A stretch of DNA of 53,826 nt from Myxococcus sp. (GCA_014879945.1 JACSRE010000231.1:1-53826); one strand, 5' to 3'; numbered from the stretch's first letter, positions 43,553 to 53,410 are shown. The notes: generated from the sequence alone by a model not told the origin. Program-made: numbers and translations.

Positions 43553-44703
43553 GTCCACGCCTCTTCCTGATGCTCGTCGTCCTACTCACTGCCTGCAAGG
43601 AAGCGCCGGTCGCCCCGGCAACCGAGGAACCCCACCGCGACGAAGAGACCCACGCAGAGCTGCCCCGCCAGGTAAGCCTCGACGCCACACAACTCACGCA
43701 GGCCGGGATTCAGACTGTCCCTGTCCGGAAGGCGGCCCTGCCGTCAACCTTGACGCTCACGGGGGAAGTCATCGCCGAGCCGGACCGGACCGCGCGACTC
43801 TCGTCGGCAACCGCCGGACGACTGGAGCAAGTCCTCTTCAACGAGGGCGCGACCGTGAAGCGCGGCGACATCCTCGCGACGGTGCGCGTCCCCGACGTCG
43901 GGCGACTTCGCGGGGCTTACGCTGCAGCGACGTCGCGCGCGCGTGCCTCGAAGCTGAACGCCGAGCGCCTCGAGGCCCTGAAGGCGAGCGGCCTCGGAGC
44001 GGAGCAGGCACTGGTTGATGCGCAGGCCGATGCTCGCGCCCAGGAGGCCGAGGCTCGGGCGCTCGGGGAGCAACTGACGGCGATTGGTGTCAACGCAGAG
44101 TCTGGAGGCTTCATCGTCGCGCTGCGGGCGCCCATCAGCGGCGTCGTCGTCTCGCGTGACGCCATCGTCGGCCAGCCCATCAGCACCGAGGCCGTCCTGG
44201 CCACCATCGTGGACCTGTCCGAGGTGTGGTTCCTCGGGCGCGTCTTCGAGAAGGACCTCTCGCGGCTGCGCGTCGGCACCAGCGCCGAGCTCGAGCTGAA
44301 CGCCTACCCGGGTGGGCACTTCCACGGCACCGTCGACTACGTCAGCCAGCAGATTGACCCGATGGCGCGCACGCTGACGGCGCGCATTCGGGTGGCCAAC
44401 GAGACGAGCCAGCTGCGCCTTGGGCTCTTCGGGCGCGCGCACGTCGACATTGGGGAGCCCGGCAAGCAGGCCACCGGCCTCGTGGTGCCCCGCGATGCAG
44501 TGCTGGAAGTGGCAGGGAAGAAGGTCGTCTTCGTGAAGGAGAAGGACGGCGACTTCGTGCTGCACGAGGTGACCGTCGGTGACTCGGCGATGGACGACGT
44601 GCAGCTCCTCAGCGGCGTCTCAGAAGGCGAAGAGGTGGTGTCGAAGGGCGGCTTCACGCTCAAGAGCCTGCTCCTCAAGTCGACGCTCGCGGAGGACGAG
44701 TAA
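43549..44703 (+). CDS. czcB: CzcB-like periplasmic adaptor lipoprotein
   Basis: A 384-residue adaptor with a lipobox (VLLTAC, Cys16) and His/Glu-rich N-terminal segment (EEPHRDEETHAEL). It has a lipoyl domain (GRLEQVLFNEGATVKRGDIL), a helical hairpin (ALKASGLGAEQALVDAQADA), and barrel motifs (VWFLGRVFEKDLSRL, NAYPGGHFHGTVDYV). It is clearly a divalent-metal CzcB type. The stop TAA is directly followed by the ATG of czcA. Confidence 0.88.
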   Translation: MSPRLFLMLVVLLTACKEAPVAPATEEPHRDEETHAELPRQVSLDATQLTQAGIQTVPVRKAALPSTLTLTGEVIAEPDRTARLSSATAGRLEQVLFNEGATVKRGDILATVRVPDVGRLRGAYAAATSRARASKLNAERLEALKASGLGAEQALVDAQADARAQEAEARALGEQLTAIGVNAESGGFIVALRAPISGVVVSRDAIVGQPISTEAVLATIVDLSEVWFLGRVFEKDLSRLRVGTSAELELNAYPGGHFHGTVDYVSQQIDPMARTLTARIRVANETSQLRLGLFGRAHVDIGEPGKQATGLVVPRDAVLEVAGKKVVFVKEKDGDFVLHEVTVGDSAMDDVQLLSGVSEGEEVVSKGGFTLKSLLLKSTLAEDE

Positions 44704-47700
44704 ATGCTCTCCCTCCTCTCGGCCATCGTCCGCTGGTCTCTCAAGAACCGCTCCGTCGTCCTCATCGCGACCGTCCTCTTCGTCGTCGTCGGCCTCCGCT
44801 CGGCGCTCCAACTGCCCATCGACGCGGTGCCCGACGTCACCAACATCCAGGTGCAGGTCATCACCGCAGCGCCGGCCCTCTCGCCCGTGGAGGTCGAGCA
44901 ATACGTCACCGTACCCGTCGAGCGGGCGATGGCGGGGTTGCCGAAGTCGACCGAGGTGCGCTCGGTGTCGAAGTACGGCCTCTCGGTCGTCACCGTCGTT
45001 TTCCGGGACGGCACCGACATCTACTGGGCCAGACAGCTCGTCAGTGAGCGCATGAGGGAAGCGCAGGAGGCGGTGCCCTCTCAATACGGCAAGCCCGAGA
45101 TGGGCCCCATCACCACGGGGCTCGGGGAGATTTTCCAGTTCGTCGTGCGCAACGACCAGCTGACGTTGATGCAGCTCGAGGAGCAACTCGACTGGTTCAT
45201 CGCGCCGCAACTGCGCATGGTGCCGGGCATCGTCGAGGTCAACAGCTTCGGTGGCGAGGAGCGGCAGTACCAGGTGATGTTGGACCCATCGCGCCTGCAG
45301 GCAACCGGCGTCTCCATCGCCCAGGTGGTGGACGCGCTGAACAAGGCGAACGCCAATGCCGGCGGCGGCTACATCGAGCACAACCGCGAGTACTTCGTCA
45401 TCGGCACGGATGGCCTGGTGAAGGACCTCGACGACCTGAACCGCGTCGTCATCGGCGCAACTCCTCAGGGCGTTCCCATCACCATCGCGACCGTCGGCGA
45501 GGTGAAGTTCGGGCCGCGCATGCGACGTGGAGCGGCGTCACGTAACGGCGAAGGCGAAGTCGTCGTCGGAGTCGCGCTGATGTTGATGGGGGAAAACTCA
45601 CGCACGGTCACCGAGGCGGTGAAGGCGAAGCTCGACGCCATCGCGCCGTCGCTCCCGCCCGGCACCACCATCGAGCCCTTTTACGACCGCTCGACGATGG
45701 TGGCTCGCACCATTCACACCGTCGGGAAGAACCTCCTCGAGGGCGCGCTGCTCGTCATCTTCGTGTTGCTCATCTTGCTGGGCGACCTGCGCGCGGGGTT
45801 GGTGGTGGCCATCACCATCCCGCTCTCGCTGCTGTTCGCCATCACCGCGATGAATCTCCTCGGCCTCTCGGGCAACCTGATGAGCCTCGGGGCCATCGAC
45901 TTCGGGCTGCTCGTCGACGGTGCCGTCATCATCGTGGAGAACGCGGTGCGACGCCTCGCGGAGCGACAAGCCGGAGCCCCGCCGCTGACTGACGCAGAGC
46001 GCGTCGACGTGGTTGAGAAGGCGACAATGGAGGTGCGGGCGGCGAGCGTCTTCGGCGAGGCCATCATCGCCATCGTGTACCTGCCAATCCTCGCGTTGGT
46101 CGGCATCGAGGGGAAGCTCTTCAGGCCCATGGCCACCACGGTGCTGCTCGCGCTCGCGGGGGCCTTCGTGCTGTCGCTGACTGTCGTGCCAGTGTTGACC
46201 AGCCTCTTCGTCAAGCCTGCTGGGCACCACCAGGAGACGTGGCTCCTCCGCAAAGCGCATGCCCTCTACGTGCCGCTCTTCTCGAAGGCGATGGCGAGGC
46301 GCGGCCTCACGGTGGGTCTCGGGGTGATGCTCCTGGCCGTCGCCGCAGGGCTCTTCACGCGGCTGGGCGCGGAATTCATCCCCCAACTCGACGAAGGCGA
46401 CCTGCTCATCGAGGCGCGGCGACTCACTGGTGCCGCCCTGACCGAGTCAGTCCGCACGGACCTCAACCTCGAGAAGGGACTGCGGGAAATTCCCGAAGTC
46501 CAACAGGTGGTGTCGCGCACTGGTGCACCGGAGGTCGCGACGGACCCGATGAGCCTCGAGCAGTCCGATATCTACATTCAGCTGAAGCCCCGCGACGAAT
46601 GGCGAAGCGGCATCACCAAGGCTGACATCGCGAAGCAAGCGGCCGAGGTCTTGGAGTCCTCGCCTGAGATTGGTGGCGCCGTCTCTCAGCCGATTCAAAT
46701 GCGGACGAATGAGCTCGTCGCTGGCATCCGCTCGGACGTCGGCGTGCTGCTCTACGGGCCCGACTTGTCCGAGCTCGCGAGGCAGGGCGAAGCGTACGCC
46801 GCGCTGCTCCGCCGGGTGCCGGGCGCAGTCGATGTGCGCGTCGAGCAGGTGGAGGGCCTTCGCTACCTCCGCATCACCCCGGACCGCACTCGGCTTGCGC
46901 GGTACGGCCTCACCGTCGAGGACATCAACCAGCTGACTGAGACCCTCTCAGTCGGCCACCGAGTCGGTGACGTGCTCGAAGGTGAGCGCCGCTTCGGCAT
47001 CATCGTCAAGGCCGCGTACCCTTTCACTGGAGACCTCGAGCCGCTGCGCGCCCTGCCCCTTCGTTCCGTCACCGGACAGGTGGTGCCGCTCGGCGACGTC
47101 GCCGACGTGGAGTTCAAGACAGGGCCCGCGCAGGTGAGCCGGGAGCGTCAGTCGCGCCGCATCACCGTCGAGTTCAACGTGCGAGGCCGAGACCTGCTCT
47201 CTGTCGTGAAGGAAGCCCAGGCCATCACCGCTGGCGTCAAACTGCCGGTCGGCTACCGCGCGGAATGGGGAGGCCAGTTCGAGAACTACCTCGAGGCGAA
47301 GGAACGCCTGTCCATCGTGGTTCCGCTCGCCCTCGCGCTCATCCTCTTCTTGCTGTGGCTCACCTTTCACTCGGTGAAGACGGGGCTCCTCATCTTCCTC
47401 AACGTGCCCTTCGCCATCGTCGGCGGCGTCATCGCGCTGTGGATTCGAGACATTCCCTTCTCAATCTCGGCCGGCGTGGGCTTCATTGCGCTGTTCGGCG
47501 TCGCCGTGCTGAACGGCCTTGTCCTCGTGTCGTTCGCGCGAGACCTCGAGGCGACCGGTCTCACGCGGCTCGATGCCATGAAACAGGCTGCGGAGGGTCG
47601 GCTGCGCCCTGTCCTGATGACGGCGCTGGTGGCGTCGCTCGGGTTCATCCCGATGGCGCTCTCGACGGCGCCCGGTGCCGAGGTGCAACGCCCGCTCGCC

Positions 47701-47823
47701 ACCGTCGTCATCGGCGGGTTGGTGTCGGCGACGCTGCTGACGCTCTTCGTCCTGCCAGCGCTCTACACGTGGTTCGGCCGCGGGAAACCTGCGGTCGCTG
47801 CGTCGCTCGCGGAGGCCCCTTGA
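44704..47823 (+). CDS. czcA: CzcA-type Zn/Co/Cd RND efflux pump
   Basis: A 1039-residue pump. The TM4 signature AIDFGLLVDGAVIIVEN is the classic divalent-cation form (DFGxxVDGAxxxVEN) of CzcA. TM1 is at about 12-30 and both periplasmic loops are complete, with GAEFIPQLDEGDLLIEARR in the second. It differs from the three other pumps in the window, which lack DFG in TM4. The start follows the CzcB stop with no gap, and the stop overlaps a TTG start. Confidence 0.94.
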   Translation: MLSLLSAIVRWSLKNRSVVLIATVLFVVVGLRSALQLPIDAVPDVTNIQVQVITAAPALSPVEVEQYVTVPVERAMAGLPKSTEVRSVSKYGLSVVTVVFRDGTDIYWARQLVSERMREAQEAVPSQYGKPEMGPITTGLGEIFQFVVRNDQLTLMQLEEQLDWFIAPQLRMVPGIVEVNSFGGEERQYQVMLDPSRLQATGVSIAQVVDALNKANANAGGGYIEHNREYFVIGTDGLVKDLDDLNRVVIGATPQGVPITIATVGEVKFGPRMRRGAASRNGEGEVVVGVALMLMGENSRTVTEAVKAKLDAIAPSLPPGTTIEPFYDRSTMVARTIHTVGKNLLEGALLVIFVLLILLGDLRAGLVVAITIPLSLLFAITAMNLLGLSGNLMSLGAIDFGLLVDGAVIIVENAVRRLAERQAGAPPLTDAERVDVVEKATMEVRAASVFGEAIIAIVYLPILALVGIEGKLFRPMATTVLLALAGAFVLSLTVVPVLTSLFVKPAGHHQETWLLRKAHALYVPLFSKAMARRGLTVGLGVMLLAVAAGLFTRLGAEFIPQLDEGDLLIEARRLTGAALTESVRTDLNLEKGLREIPEVQQVVSRTGAPEVATDPMSLEQSDIYIQLKPRDEWRSGITKADIAKQAAEVLESSPEIGGAVSQPIQMRTNELVAGIRSDVGVLLYGPDLSELARQGEAYAALLRRVPGAVDVRVEQVEGLRYLRITPDRTRLARYGLTVEDINQLTETLSVGHRVGDVLEGERRFGIIVKAAYPFTGDLEPLRALPLRSVTGQVVPLGDVADVEFKTGPAQVSRERQSRRITVEFNVRGRDLLSVVKEAQAITAGVKLPVGYRAEWGGQFENYLEAKERLSIVVPLALALILFLLWLTFHSVKTGLLIFLNVPFAIVGGVIALWIRDIPFSISAGVGFIALFGVAVLNGLVLVSFARDLEATGLTRLDAMKQAAEGRLRPVLMTALVASLGFIPMALSTAPGAEVQRPLATVVIGGLVSATLLTLFVLPALYTWFGRGKPAVAASLAEAP

Positions 47824-50270
47824 GCAAGCGAAAGGTGGAACTCAACCTCGTCCTTCCGGGCGACGCTGGCGAGTGCGAGGCGTGTGTGGCGCGATTGAGC
47901 GCCGCGGTCTCTTCCTTGCCTGCGGTGGGGAAGGTCCACGTCGACCGCGGGGACGCTGCGAGCCCCAAGCTGTGCCTCCACTACAACCCAGCCGCTCTGC
48001 GAGTCGAAGAGCTGGAGGCTGTCGTCGCCAGGACAGGAGCGACACTTGCTGCGCAGTACGCACACGTCTCGATTCCTGCAGTGGGCCTGCGGCACGAGCG
48101 TCAGGCCCGGCTTGTCGAAGGCGTGTTCACCCGACACCCCGGAGTATTGAGTGCCTCGGCGTCCTTCGGCGCGCGGCGCGTCTACGTGGAGTTCGACCCG
48201 GCGAAGACCAACCGGGAGGCCCTGGGCGCCGTCGCGGCGAAGGCAGGCATCACCTCGTTCGAGGAGCCGGCCAGCCCATCCGAGGCCGCCACCGAGCATG
48301 ACGAGCACGAGCATGCGCACGGCGGGCCTTTCGGTGAGCGCTCCGAGCTCGTATTCAGTCTCGCTTGCGGGGCACTCACAGGAGTCGGTTGGGCGCTCGA
48401 GAGGTTCGGAGTCTCGTGGGTCGCCGCGACAGGCACCTTCGTCGTCGCCTACGCCCTCGGCGCCTGGTTCACCCTGAAGGAGGTCGTCGTCGCGCTCCGT
48501 GCGCGAAAGTTCGAAATCGACTTCCTGATGCTCCTCGCGGCAATCGGCGCGGCGATCCTCGGCGAGTGGTTCGAGGGCGCTCTGCTCCTCTTCCTCTTCA
48601 CGCTCGGGCACGGCCTTGAAGGCTACGCGATGCGCCGCGCGCGCAACGCCATCAGCGCGCTCGCCAGGTTGGTGCCTGAGACTGCGTTCCGTCTCCTCGG
48701 AGAGGATGGTGGCGACGAAGAGGTGCCTGTGAGCGCGCTGGTCATCGGTGACCGCGTTCGGGTGAAGCCCAACACGCGCCTGCCTGCCGACGGGTTCGTC
48801 ATCGCCGGCTCGAGCAGCGTCAACCAGGCGCCCATCACCGGCGAGAGTCTTCCCGTCGACAAGCGAGCGGTCTCCGACGTTCCTGCTGCGATGTCCGCGC
48901 CAGACACTCTGGGGTCCGAGCATCGCGTGTTCGCTGGCACCATCAATGGCGCGGCGGCCCTTACCATCGTCGTCACCAGGGCTTCGGCCGAGAGCACACT
49001 CGCGCGCGTCGTGAAGATGGTGGCGGAGGCTGAGACGCAGAAGTCGCCAACGCAGCAATTCACCGACCGCTTCGAGCGCGCTTTCGTTCCGCTCATCCTC
49101 GCCGTCGTCGGCGCGTTGATGTTCGCCTGGCTGGTCGTCGACGAGCCATTCGCGCGGAGCTTCTACCGCGCCATGGCGGTGCTGGTGGCTGCCAGTCCGT
49201 GTGCGCTGGCCATCGCAACACCCAGCGCTGTACTGGCCGGTGTCGCTCGAGCGGCGCGCGCCGGCGTGCTGGTGAAGGGCGGCGCGCACCTCGAGTCCCT
49301 TGGGCTGGTTCGCGCCATTGCGTTCGACAAGACAGGCACCCTGACTGAGGGGAAGCCACGACTCACCGACGTCATCGTTGTGGATGGGACGTCGGAGGAC
49401 GAGCTGCTCGCCGTTGCCCTGGCGGTCGAGAAGCAGTCGGACCACCCCCTGGCCAGCGCCATCGTCGAGGGCGCCCGAGTGAGGCGTCCGGCCCTCGCCG
49501 AACTGGAGGCGTCGAGCGTCGAGGCGGTGGTGGGCTTCGGAGTTCGCGCGGTGGTCGGTGGGCGCCTCGTGGCGATTGGCAAGCCCGGCCTCTTCACTCG
49601 CGAGGGCGCGCTCGCCGAGTACGTGGCCGACGCCGTTGCGAGACTTCAGAACGAGGGACGAACCGTGATGGTCGTTCGCTCGGGCGACCGCTTCCTTGGT
49701 GTCCTCGGAGTGATGGACACGCCACGGGAGAGTGCTGGCGCGGTGGTCGCCGAGCTCCACGCGCTCGGCATCGAGCAGACCATTATGTTGACGGGCGACA
49801 ACCAGCGCGTGGCGGACGCCGTCGCGAAACACGTCGGCATTCGCACAGCACGCGGTGAGTTGCTGCCGGAGCAGAAGGTCGCAGCCATCGCAGAGCTGGC
49901 CAGCTCGAAGAGCAAGGTGGCGATGGTGGGCGACGGTGTCAACGACGCACCTGCGATGGCCAATGCCACGGTCGGAATCGCGATGGGCGCGGGAGGGTCT
50001 GACGTCGCCCTCGAGACCGCGGACGTCGCGCTCATGGGTGACGACCTTCGTGCACTGCCGTTCGCGGTGGGACTCAGCCGCGCCGCCAGGAGCATCATTC
50101 GTCAGAACCTCTGGGCCAGCCTTGGGATGGTGGCCTTCCTCGTCCCAGCGACCATCTTCGGCTTCGCCAAAATCGGCGTCGCCGTGGCACTGCACGAAGG
50201 GTCGACCCTGCTCGTCGTCGCCAACGCGCTGAGGCTGTTGGCCTACGAGCATCGCCGAACAGCGCATTGA
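47820..50270 (+). CDS. P1B-4-type metal ATPase (SPC motif) with two N-terminal HMA-like domains
   Basis: An 816-residue metal-exporting ATPase. The TTG start overlaps the czcA stop and has GGAGG 4 bp upstream. HMA domain 1 has GECEAC (Cys19, Cys22). HMA-like domain 2 (about 75-145) lacks the CxxC. A His-rich linker (EHDEHEHAHGG) follows. The core has ITGES, SPCALAIATP in the transport helix, [18 protein letters not shown] and [10 protein letters not shown]. The SPC motif with HEGSTLLVVANALRLL near the C-terminus is the P1B-4 signature, associated with Co, Zn, Cd or Fe export. Confidence 0.9.
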   Translation: MSKRKVELNLVLPGDAGECEACVARLSAAVSSLPAVGKVHVDRGDAASPKLCLHYNPAALRVEELEAVVARTGATLAAQYAHVSIPAVGLRHERQARLVEGVFTRHPGVLSASASFGARRVYVEFDPAKTNREALGAVAAKAGITSFEEPASPSEAATEHDEHEHAHGGPFGERSELVFSLACGALTGVGWALERFGVSWVAATGTFVVAYALGAWFTLKEVVVALRARKFEIDFLMLLAAIGAAILGEWFEGALLLFLFTLGHGLEGYAMRRARNAISALARLVPETAFRLLGEDGGDEEVPVSALVIGDRVRVKPNTRLPADGFVIAGSSSVNQAPITGESLPVDKRAVSDVPAAMSAPDTLGSEHRVFAGTINGAAALTIVVTRASAESTLARVVKMVAEAETQKSPTQQFTDRFERAFVPLILAVVGALMFAWLVVDEPFARSFYRAMAVLVAASPCALAIATPSAVLAGVARAARAGVLVKGGAHLESLGLVRAIAFDKTGTLTEGKPRLTDVIVVDGTSEDELLAVALAVEKQSDHPLASAIVEGARVRRPALAELEASSVEAVVGFGVRAVVGGRLVAIGKPGLFTREGALAEYVADAVARLQNEGRTVMVVRSGDRFLGVLGVMDTPRESAGAVVAELHALGIEQTIMLTGDNQRVADAVAKHVGIRTARGELLPEQKVAAIAELASSKSKVAMVGDGVNDAPAMANATVGIAMGAGGSDVALETADVALMGDDLRALPFAVGLSRAARSIIRQNLWASLGMVAFLVPATIFGFAKIGVAVALHEGSTLLVVANALRLLAYEHRRTAH

Positions 50271-50293
50271 TCGACCACGCAAAGGAGATCATC

Positions 50294-52423
50294 GTGAAGA
50301 ATGAAGCCACTCGCTTCGAGGTTCGAGTTCAACACCTCGACTGCGAGGACGACGCCGCGAAGCTCGAGGCTGGCCTGCGAAGCCACCAGGGCGTCGTCGA
50401 GACTCGTGCCTTCCCCAAGGCGGGCAAGGTCGCCCTGGCGTTCGACCCCGCGAAGACGTCACGCGAAGCCGTCGAGCACGAGCTTGCCTCGCTCGGGTTT
50501 CCGGTGGCCCGAGACACAGAGCGCGAAGCGCCATCATGGCGAAACCCCAAGGTCCTCGCCTCCGTCACGTCGGGTGTGCTCGTAGCGCTTGGCTGGCTGC
50601 TCGCCCGTGCGTTGCCTGCCACGGCGCCCAGCCTCGTTGCGTTGGGGCTCGCCATCCTGGTCGGAGGGTATTCCTTCGCGCGCGAGGGTCTCCAGAAGCT
50701 CGTCAGGAAACGAATCCTCGGCATCGAAGTGTTGATGTCGACCGCTGCTCTCGGCGCCGCGGCGCTCGGCGAGCCCCTCGAGGCTGCAATGCTGGTGTTC
50801 CTGTACTCGATCAGCGAGGCCGCAGAAGGGTTCACGGAGCAGAAGACTCGGGCTGCTGTGCGCGCGCTGATGAAGTTGGTCCCCAAGGTGGCGCTCGTGC
50901 GCCGCGACGGTGTCGACGTGGAAGTCCCGGTTGAGAGCCTTGCAGTCGGAGACACCTTCGTTGTGCGCCCCGGCGAAGCTGTCGCCACCGACGGCGAGGT
51001 GCTGAGCGGCGAGACGTCTATGAACCAGGCGCCTGTCACTGGCGAGAGTGTCCCTGTGAAAAAGGCCGCAGGCGACGAGGTCTTCGCAGGCACCATCAAC
51101 GCCGAAGGCGTCATCGAGGTGCGAGCGACGAAGACGTTTCACGAGAACACTGTCGCGAAGATCATCCACCTCGTGGAGGAGGCGCAGGAAAAGAAGGGCG
51201 AAAGCCAGCGTTTCATCGAGCGCTTCGGAGCGCGCTACAGCCCAGCCGTGCTCGTCGGCGGTCTGCTCATCGCTGCGGCGCTGGCACTCGCGTTTGACTT
51301 CGCCTGGTCGAGTGCACTGCACCGCGCGGTCGTCTTCATCGTGGCGGCCGCGCCGTGCGCACTCGTGATCTCAGTGCCGATCACCCTGGTCGCTGCCCTC
51401 GGGACCGGCGCCCGACACGGGGTCCTCATCAAGGGAGGCGTCATTCTGGAGCGGCTCGCGACGATTCGGACCGTCGCGCTCGACAAGACTGGCACCCTCA
51501 CTCGTGGAGAGCCCGTGGTGACAGACTTTGTTCGGCTGAACGCGAGCCCCTTTACTGAGCGCGAGACCCTCTCGCGGCTCGCGACCATCGAATCGCGAAG
51601 CGAGCATCCTGTCGCGCGCGCCATTGTGGCGCATGCTCGAGCTCTCAACGCACCGGTCCTCGAGGTGACCGGTGTCAGCGCACTGCCGGGCGCGGGCGTG
51701 GTGGCGACCATTGATGGAGTGGCGGTCCTGGCTGGTCGGCCTGGCCGCTTCGGTGTCGGTGCAGAGAACGAAGCGGAAGCGATGGCTGAAGTCCGCCGCC
51801 TCGAGGGGGACGGGAAGACCGTCATTGTCGCTGGGACGAACTCTCGCATCTGGTGCGTGGTGGCCGTGCAGGATGCCGTTCGTGATGAAACCCCTGAGGC
51901 CGTTCGCCTGCTGCGCGGGCGCGGCGTGGAGGTCATCGTCCTCTCCGGCGACCAGATGATCGCTGTGGAACGCGTCGCCTCGACGCTCGGTATCCAGCGG
52001 TTTCGGGGGGCCCTGACGCCCGAAGACAAGCTGACCGAGATCCGCGCGCTCGCCGAGCAAGGGCCCATCGCGATGGTTGGCGACGGGGTGAATGACGCCC
52101 CCGCCCTCGCTCAGGCGACAGTGGGAATCGCGATGGGTGCAGCCGGAACGGACGTCGCGCTGGAGACTGCCGACGTCGCCCTGATGGGTGATGACCTTCG
52201 TCGCCTCGCCTTTGCGCTCTCCCTGGCGAAGCGTACCCAACGGGTCGTGCGCCAGAACCTCGCTCTCTCGATCCTCGTGATCGGCACGCTTGCCATCGGC
52301 GCGGTTGCTGGTGTCTTCAGCCTTCCGGTGGCGGTGTTGGTGCACGAACTCAGCGAGTTCATCGTCATCGGCAGCGGCCTCAGGATGCTGCGCGCTCCCG
52401 CTAGAATGGACGCAAGCGCTTGA
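50294..52423 (+). CDS. P1B-type metal ATPase with APC motif
   Basis: A 709-residue ATPase. GTG 50294 is chosen because AAAGGAG lies 7 bp before it; a TTG at 50267 overlaps the previous stop but has no such site. The degenerate HMA domain (about 5-68) has HLDCEDDAAK, only one Cys. The transport helix reads AAAPCALVISVP, with the first Cys of CPC replaced by Ala. VTGES, DKTGTLTRGEP, SEHPVA and [10 protein letters not shown] are intact, and the C-terminus has HELSEFIVIGSGLRML. CadA/ZntA-like in overall sequence, but the metal ligands differ, so specificity is uncertain. Confidence 0.9.
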   Translation: MKNEATRFEVRVQHLDCEDDAAKLEAGLRSHQGVVETRAFPKAGKVALAFDPAKTSREAVEHELASLGFPVARDTEREAPSWRNPKVLASVTSGVLVALGWLLARALPATAPSLVALGLAILVGGYSFAREGLQKLVRKRILGIEVLMSTAALGAAALGEPLEAAMLVFLYSISEAAEGFTEQKTRAAVRALMKLVPKVALVRRDGVDVEVPVESLAVGDTFVVRPGEAVATDGEVLSGETSMNQAPVTGESVPVKKAAGDEVFAGTINAEGVIEVRATKTFHENTVAKIIHLVEEAQEKKGESQRFIERFGARYSPAVLVGGLLIAAALALAFDFAWSSALHRAVVFIVAAAPCALVISVPITLVAALGTGARHGVLIKGGVILERLATIRTVALDKTGTLTRGEPVVTDFVRLNASPFTERETLSRLATIESRSEHPVARAIVAHARALNAPVLEVTGVSALPGAGVVATIDGVAVLAGRPGRFGVGAENEAEAMAEVRRLEGDGKTVIVAGTNSRIWCVVAVQDAVRDETPEAVRLLRGRGVEVIVLSGDQMIAVERVASTLGIQRFRGALTPEDKLTEIRALAEQGPIAMVGDGVNDAPALAQATVGIAMGAAGTDVALETADVALMGDDLRRLAFALSLAKRTQRVVRQNLALSILVIGTLAIGAVAGVFSLPVAVLVHELSEFIVIGSGLRMLRAPARMDASA

Positions 52424-53040
52424 GACACACCGATCGAAACTACTGGGACAAGCATGCCAAGAACTACGACCGTTCGATGTCGCTTCTCGGAGGGCCACTC
52501 CCGCGGATGATCGAGCTCGCTGCGGAGGGGACTCGAGGCCTTGACCGAGTCCTCGAGGTGGCGGCAGGCACTGGCCTCGTGACACCTGCGCTTGCCGCCG
52601 GTGCACGAGAGGTCATCGCCACCGACTACTCAGCGCCGATGGTCGCATCGCTTGAGCGTCGCGTGCGAGACGCCGGTGTTCGGAACGTTGCTTGCGAGCA
52701 GGCCGACCTCTACGCCCTCCGGTTCGAGGACGCATCGTTCGACGGCGTCGTCGCGGCGAACGTGCTCCACCTCGTGCCGGACTTGCCACGAGGATTGGCA
52801 GCACTCCGTCGCGTGCTGAAGCCGGGTGGGCGACTCATTGTTCCGACCTTCTGTCACGACGAGACCGCGCTCTCGTGGGTCGTCTCGCGCGCGCTCGCGG
52901 TCACAGGCTTTCCCGGCCACCGACGCTTCACGGTGAAGTCGCTTCAGCTGGCGGTGGAAGAAGCGGGCGTTGTCGTTGGCCGAGCCGTGTTGCTGCCGGG
53001 CCTCATCCCCATTGGCTACGTCGAGGGCAGCTTCGAGTAG
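52420..53040 (+). CDS. class I SAM-dependent methyltransferase
   Basis: A 206-residue cytoplasmic enzyme with the SAM-binding motif VLEVAAGTGLVTPAL (about 43-57), the post-I acidic residue in VIATDYSAPMV, ADLYALRFEDASFDGVVAAN and LKPGGRLIVPTFC. It starts with a TTG overlapping the ATPase stop, so it is translationally linked to it. The substrate is unknown. Methyltransferases of this kind sit beside cadA-like genes in other bacteria as far as I recall, but no metal(loid)-specific Cys set as in ArsM is present. Confidence 0.82.
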   Translation: MRHTDRNYWDKHAKNYDRSMSLLGGPLPRMIELAAEGTRGLDRVLEVAAGTGLVTPALAAGAREVIATDYSAPMVASLERRVRDAGVRNVACEQADLYALRFEDASFDGVVAANVLHLVPDLPRGLAALRRVLKPGGRLIVPTFCHDETALSWVVSRALAVTGFPGHRRFTVKSLQLAVEEAGVVVGRAVLLPGLIPIGYVEGSFE

Positions 53041-53092
53041 ACGGGGTGTCTTCACCTTCGGTTGAACGCCAGTTTGTGTCACTCGCTGCACG

Positions 53093-53287
53093 ATGATCAC
53101 GGAAGAGAGCGACGAGACGTTGTTCGAACCTGACGTCCCGAAGCCGCTCGCGTTCGCCTTTGCCAGGGACATGAACGCGATGCGGATGGGCATTGAGTGG
53201 GGCGGCATTCAGGGCTGGACGGTGCGAACGCGAAGAGCCGTCCAGGTGCAACTCGCGCAACCCGCTGATTCGCGGAGGAGCCGATGA
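53093..53287 (+). CDS. small hypothetical ORF (64 aa)
   Basis: A possible 64-residue protein (starts MITEESDETLFEPDVPKPLA, with MNAMRMGIEWGGIQGW in the middle). Codon usage in the first two thirds has the GC-rich third positions of the neighbours; the last third is Arg/Gln-rich and less convincing. No ribosome-binding site is clear. Its stop overlaps the next short frame in an ATGA. Confidence 0.3.
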   Translation: MITEESDETLFEPDVPKPLAFAFARDMNAMRMGIEWGGIQGWTVRTRRAVQVQLAQPADSRRSR

Positions 53288-53400
53288 AGATGGACGGTGT
53301 GATTCCGGTTGAGGTGGCCAGTTTTAGGCTTGGAGAACGGTTGGTTTCGGGCGTACAATGCGGAGCTGAAGGTCGCCGTTCACCAACGGTCGCCTCATGA
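53284..53400 (+). CDS. short ORF (38 aa), doubtful
   Basis: A 38-residue frame, MKMDGVIPVEVASFRLGERL followed by 18 more residues, that starts in an ATGA overlap with the preceding ORF and ends 10 bp before a strong terminator. Base composition is lower in GC than the neighbours. The position between an ORF and a terminator is the only support. The same DNA might instead be an untranslated small RNA. Confidence 0.25.
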   Translation: MKMDGVIPVEVASFRLGERLVSGVQCGAEGRRSPTVAS

Positions 53401-53410
53401 AAGTTAACTG

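Noticed and set aside
47763-50282. 839-codon antisense frame opposite the P1B-4 ATPase
   Set aside because: Fully explained as the shadow of the ATPase reading frame; the plus strand has all P-type motifs.
53330-53361. Sigma-70 promoter TTGGAG/TACAAT before the terminator
   Set aside because: The spacer is 20 bp, too long for a convincing promoter.
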